Shown here: in pieces, positions 62,692-64,000 of the stretch | Position numbering within the stretch: the first letter of the stretch is position 1 | Layout of the letters: each line of letters begins with the position of its first letter | From: Helicobacter saguini | Lineage (GTDB): Bacteria; Campylobacterota; Campylobacteria; Campylobacterales; Helicobacteraceae | Direction of reading: 5' to 3' | Assembly: GCF_000762875.2 (NCBI RefSeq) | Contig: NZ_JRMP02000007.1 | Span: 53,319-117,318 of the forward strand | Length of the DNA: 64,000 nt | The notes under the pieces: generated by a model | Told to the model about the DNA's origin: nothing | What the model saw: the letters and a program-made list of their open reading frames with translations, nothing else | Databases searched by the model: none | Made by a program: the position numbers and the translations under genes

Positions 62692-63987
62692 ATGAAAGTG
62701 CTCGTGCCAAATTACGAACAACATAATAAATTATTAGAATCTAGAAAAAATAAAGAAGTTTATTTAGCTATTAATACAAAAATTAATTGCATTGATGATT
62801 GGTGTCCGCATGGAAATAGACGTATAAGTAATCGTAAAATAGGAATATTCCTAGGTAAAATTATGTTTATACAAGATAAACAAGGAAAAACGATTCTAGA
62901 ATATATACCAACAAGAATAGACAATAACATCTTAGAAAAAGAAGTAGATACACTAAATCCATTATGGCTAGATGAGATTAATGAGGGATATAAAAGAGCA
63001 AAATTAATAGAGGAATTTTATGGAACATATAGAAAATATTACCCACAAAATGTTAAAACCAAATGCAAAAGGGGATTAAGCACTATTGTTCTTAACAAAG
63101 AGCAAATCATTAGCTATTTTAAAGAATTACACACACTCAATACAACTTTTATACAAAACTATGTAAACACTTTAAATACAAATGGAGGTATAGTAGCATA
63201 TCCTACTTATAGTGTGCCTTATGAAGCAATAGGTATAATACCACCAGATAAAGACTTTTATGATAGTGTAGATTGGCTTTATTTTAGAAACTATCTTATG
63301 TATGACAGCCTACTATCTAAATTTGGATATTTGAATGTAATAGAGTTTATGGATAAAAATCCACATTACAGAAGCATAATTCCATTCTTTGATGAATTAT
63401 TTTATCCATATTTTATATGGAGTTTAAAAGAGTATCTTTTAGTATATTATCAAGGAGTATTTGCAGAAAAGTCTAATCAATTATTTAATCTTGCCAGTCA
63501 TATTGATGATAGAGATTCTATATTTTCAGGTAAAAATAAATATGCTAAATTATATGATTATACAGATAACATAATTAATAATATACTTAAAAGTAAAGAG
63601 TTAATAGATGAGGTGAAATTTTGTTGTTTAGATACTAGACGTCTTGGAATATCGTGGGGATACTGCAATGATGGCTTTTTTCATATAGAGCCATTAAATT
63701 ATATTCCATATATTGTGCCAATAGAAAAGAAAAATGGTCTTGCATTTCGCAGAATTGTAATACTCAATAACACATTAAACAACAAAATAAAACCATTTTA
63801 TGAACCTTCACCAACAGGTAAATATCATTATGAACCATCTCCAAGAGGTAAATATTATTTTGCATTTTTAGAATATTATACCAAGACTTTCGTAGAATTC
63901 TACCCTAGAATCTATCCATCTAAAGCAAATCCACCACAAGGCTGGAGTAAAGAAATGATGGATAAGTTAGATTTAAAGCTAGAGTAA
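62692..63987 (+). CDS. Unknown protein of the putative effector cluster
   Basis: A protein of 431 residues whose ATG lies two bases after the preceding stop codon, so it is cotranscribed. Predicted soluble, rich in Tyr, Ile and Asn. Two repeats near the end (FYEPSPTGKYHYEPSPRGKYYF) and several aromatic blocks (GYCNDGFFHIEPLNYIPY, PFFDELFYPYFIWSLKEY) stand out; it is not a family I recognise. Position suggests an immunity, adaptor or second effector protein for the zincin gene. The gene ends 13 bases before the window edge. Confidence 0.5.
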   Translation: MKVLVPNYEQHNKLLESRKNKEVYLAINTKINCIDDWCPHGNRRISNRKIGIFLGKIMFIQDKQGKTILEYIPTRIDNNILEKEVDTLNPLWLDEINEGYKRAKLIEEFYGTYRKYYPQNVKTKCKRGLSTIVLNKEQIISYFKELHTLNTTFIQNYVNTLNTNGGIVAYPTYSVPYEAIGIIPPDKDFYDSVDWLYFRNYLMYDSLLSKFGYLNVIEFMDKNPHYRSIIPFFDELFYPYFIWSLKEYLLVYYQGVFAEKSNQLFNLASHIDDRDSIFSGKNKYAKLYDYTDNIINNILKSKELIDEVKFCCLDTRRLGISWGYCNDGFFHIEPLNYIPYIVPIEKKNGLAFRRIVILNNTLNNKIKPFYEPSPTGKYHYEPSPRGKYYFAFLEYYTKTFVEFYPRIYPSKANPPQGWSKEMMDKLDLKLE

Positions 63988-64000
63988 TATTAACACATAA

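Overview
The window looks like chromosome of an enterohepatic Helicobacter (Campylobacterota). The case rests on AT-rich DNA, a tmRNA tag ANNANYAPAYAKVA, a Nif3-FlgZ(HP0958-like)-FtsY run, a stand-alone FlhB-tail protein (FlhX type), a Cys-rich Sel1 protein of the Hcp type, a DUF1104 protein, Fur, ComEC, and homopolymer or dinucleotide phase-variation tracts. The density of the octamer TAGAATCT/AGATTCTA suggests the H. bilis/H. cinaedi/H. trogontum group; that species guess is inference.

Layout. 1-5972: an RND efflux pair (permease cut by the window edge, adaptor lipoprotein) split by a fused restriction-modification gene. 6512-16216: an outer-membrane barrel, an orphan response regulator, a beta-propeller protein, a Sel1 protein, a UvrD-like helicase, a TonB-dependent receptor and a GtrII-type glucosyltransferase. 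16418-23265: an accessory island with a broken low-GC gene, a P4-type integrase whose last part lies in the -1 frame, remnants of a C5-cytosine methyltransferase and of a DUF3883 protein, and small orphan genes. 23468-31410: housekeeping and transport genes (FkbM methyltransferase, TrkH/KtrB, luxS, rpsB-tsf, a ZnuB-type permease). 31541-34823: a phosphoethanolamine-transferase-like gene carrying two phase-variation tracts, G13 and (GA)9. 34965-42277: yajC, ssrA, fur, a DUF1104 metal-tail protein, ilvA, argC, ribA. 42344-49269: an iron-uptake block (PepSY-type membrane protein and two TonB receptors) with a candidate type I toxin-antitoxin locus inside it. 49532-59922: a TupA-like ATP-grasp gene split by a second G13 tract, flhX, an ABC ATPase, comEC, fusA, rpmH, tRNA-Arg, nif3, flgZ, ftsY. 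59998-63987: three low-GC genes resembling a secreted effector cluster (an HEYRH zincin, an L,D-transpeptidase-like lipoprotein and an unknown).

The most striking property is the repeat landscape. The octamer TAGAATCT (containing GAATC, a GANTC site) and its palindrome TAGAATCTAGATTCTA fill intergenic DNA and have also entered coding regions, where they are read as LDSK/IESN/KDSI peptides. Whole protein segments are built this way: the adaptor tail, ArgC loops, a TupA-like insert, a PepSY loop and the N-termini of two TonB receptors. A second GC-rich family (GGGYGGTGGGYGGGCGAT) reads as PTHRPFEK-like peptides. A third is a hairpin of about 26 bp with a G-quadruplex-type loop, seen twice. Phase variation is prominent: two G13 tracts share flanking bases, and there is a (GA)9 tract and an (AT)12 tract in a receptor leader. 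All four are in the OFF register in this sequence.
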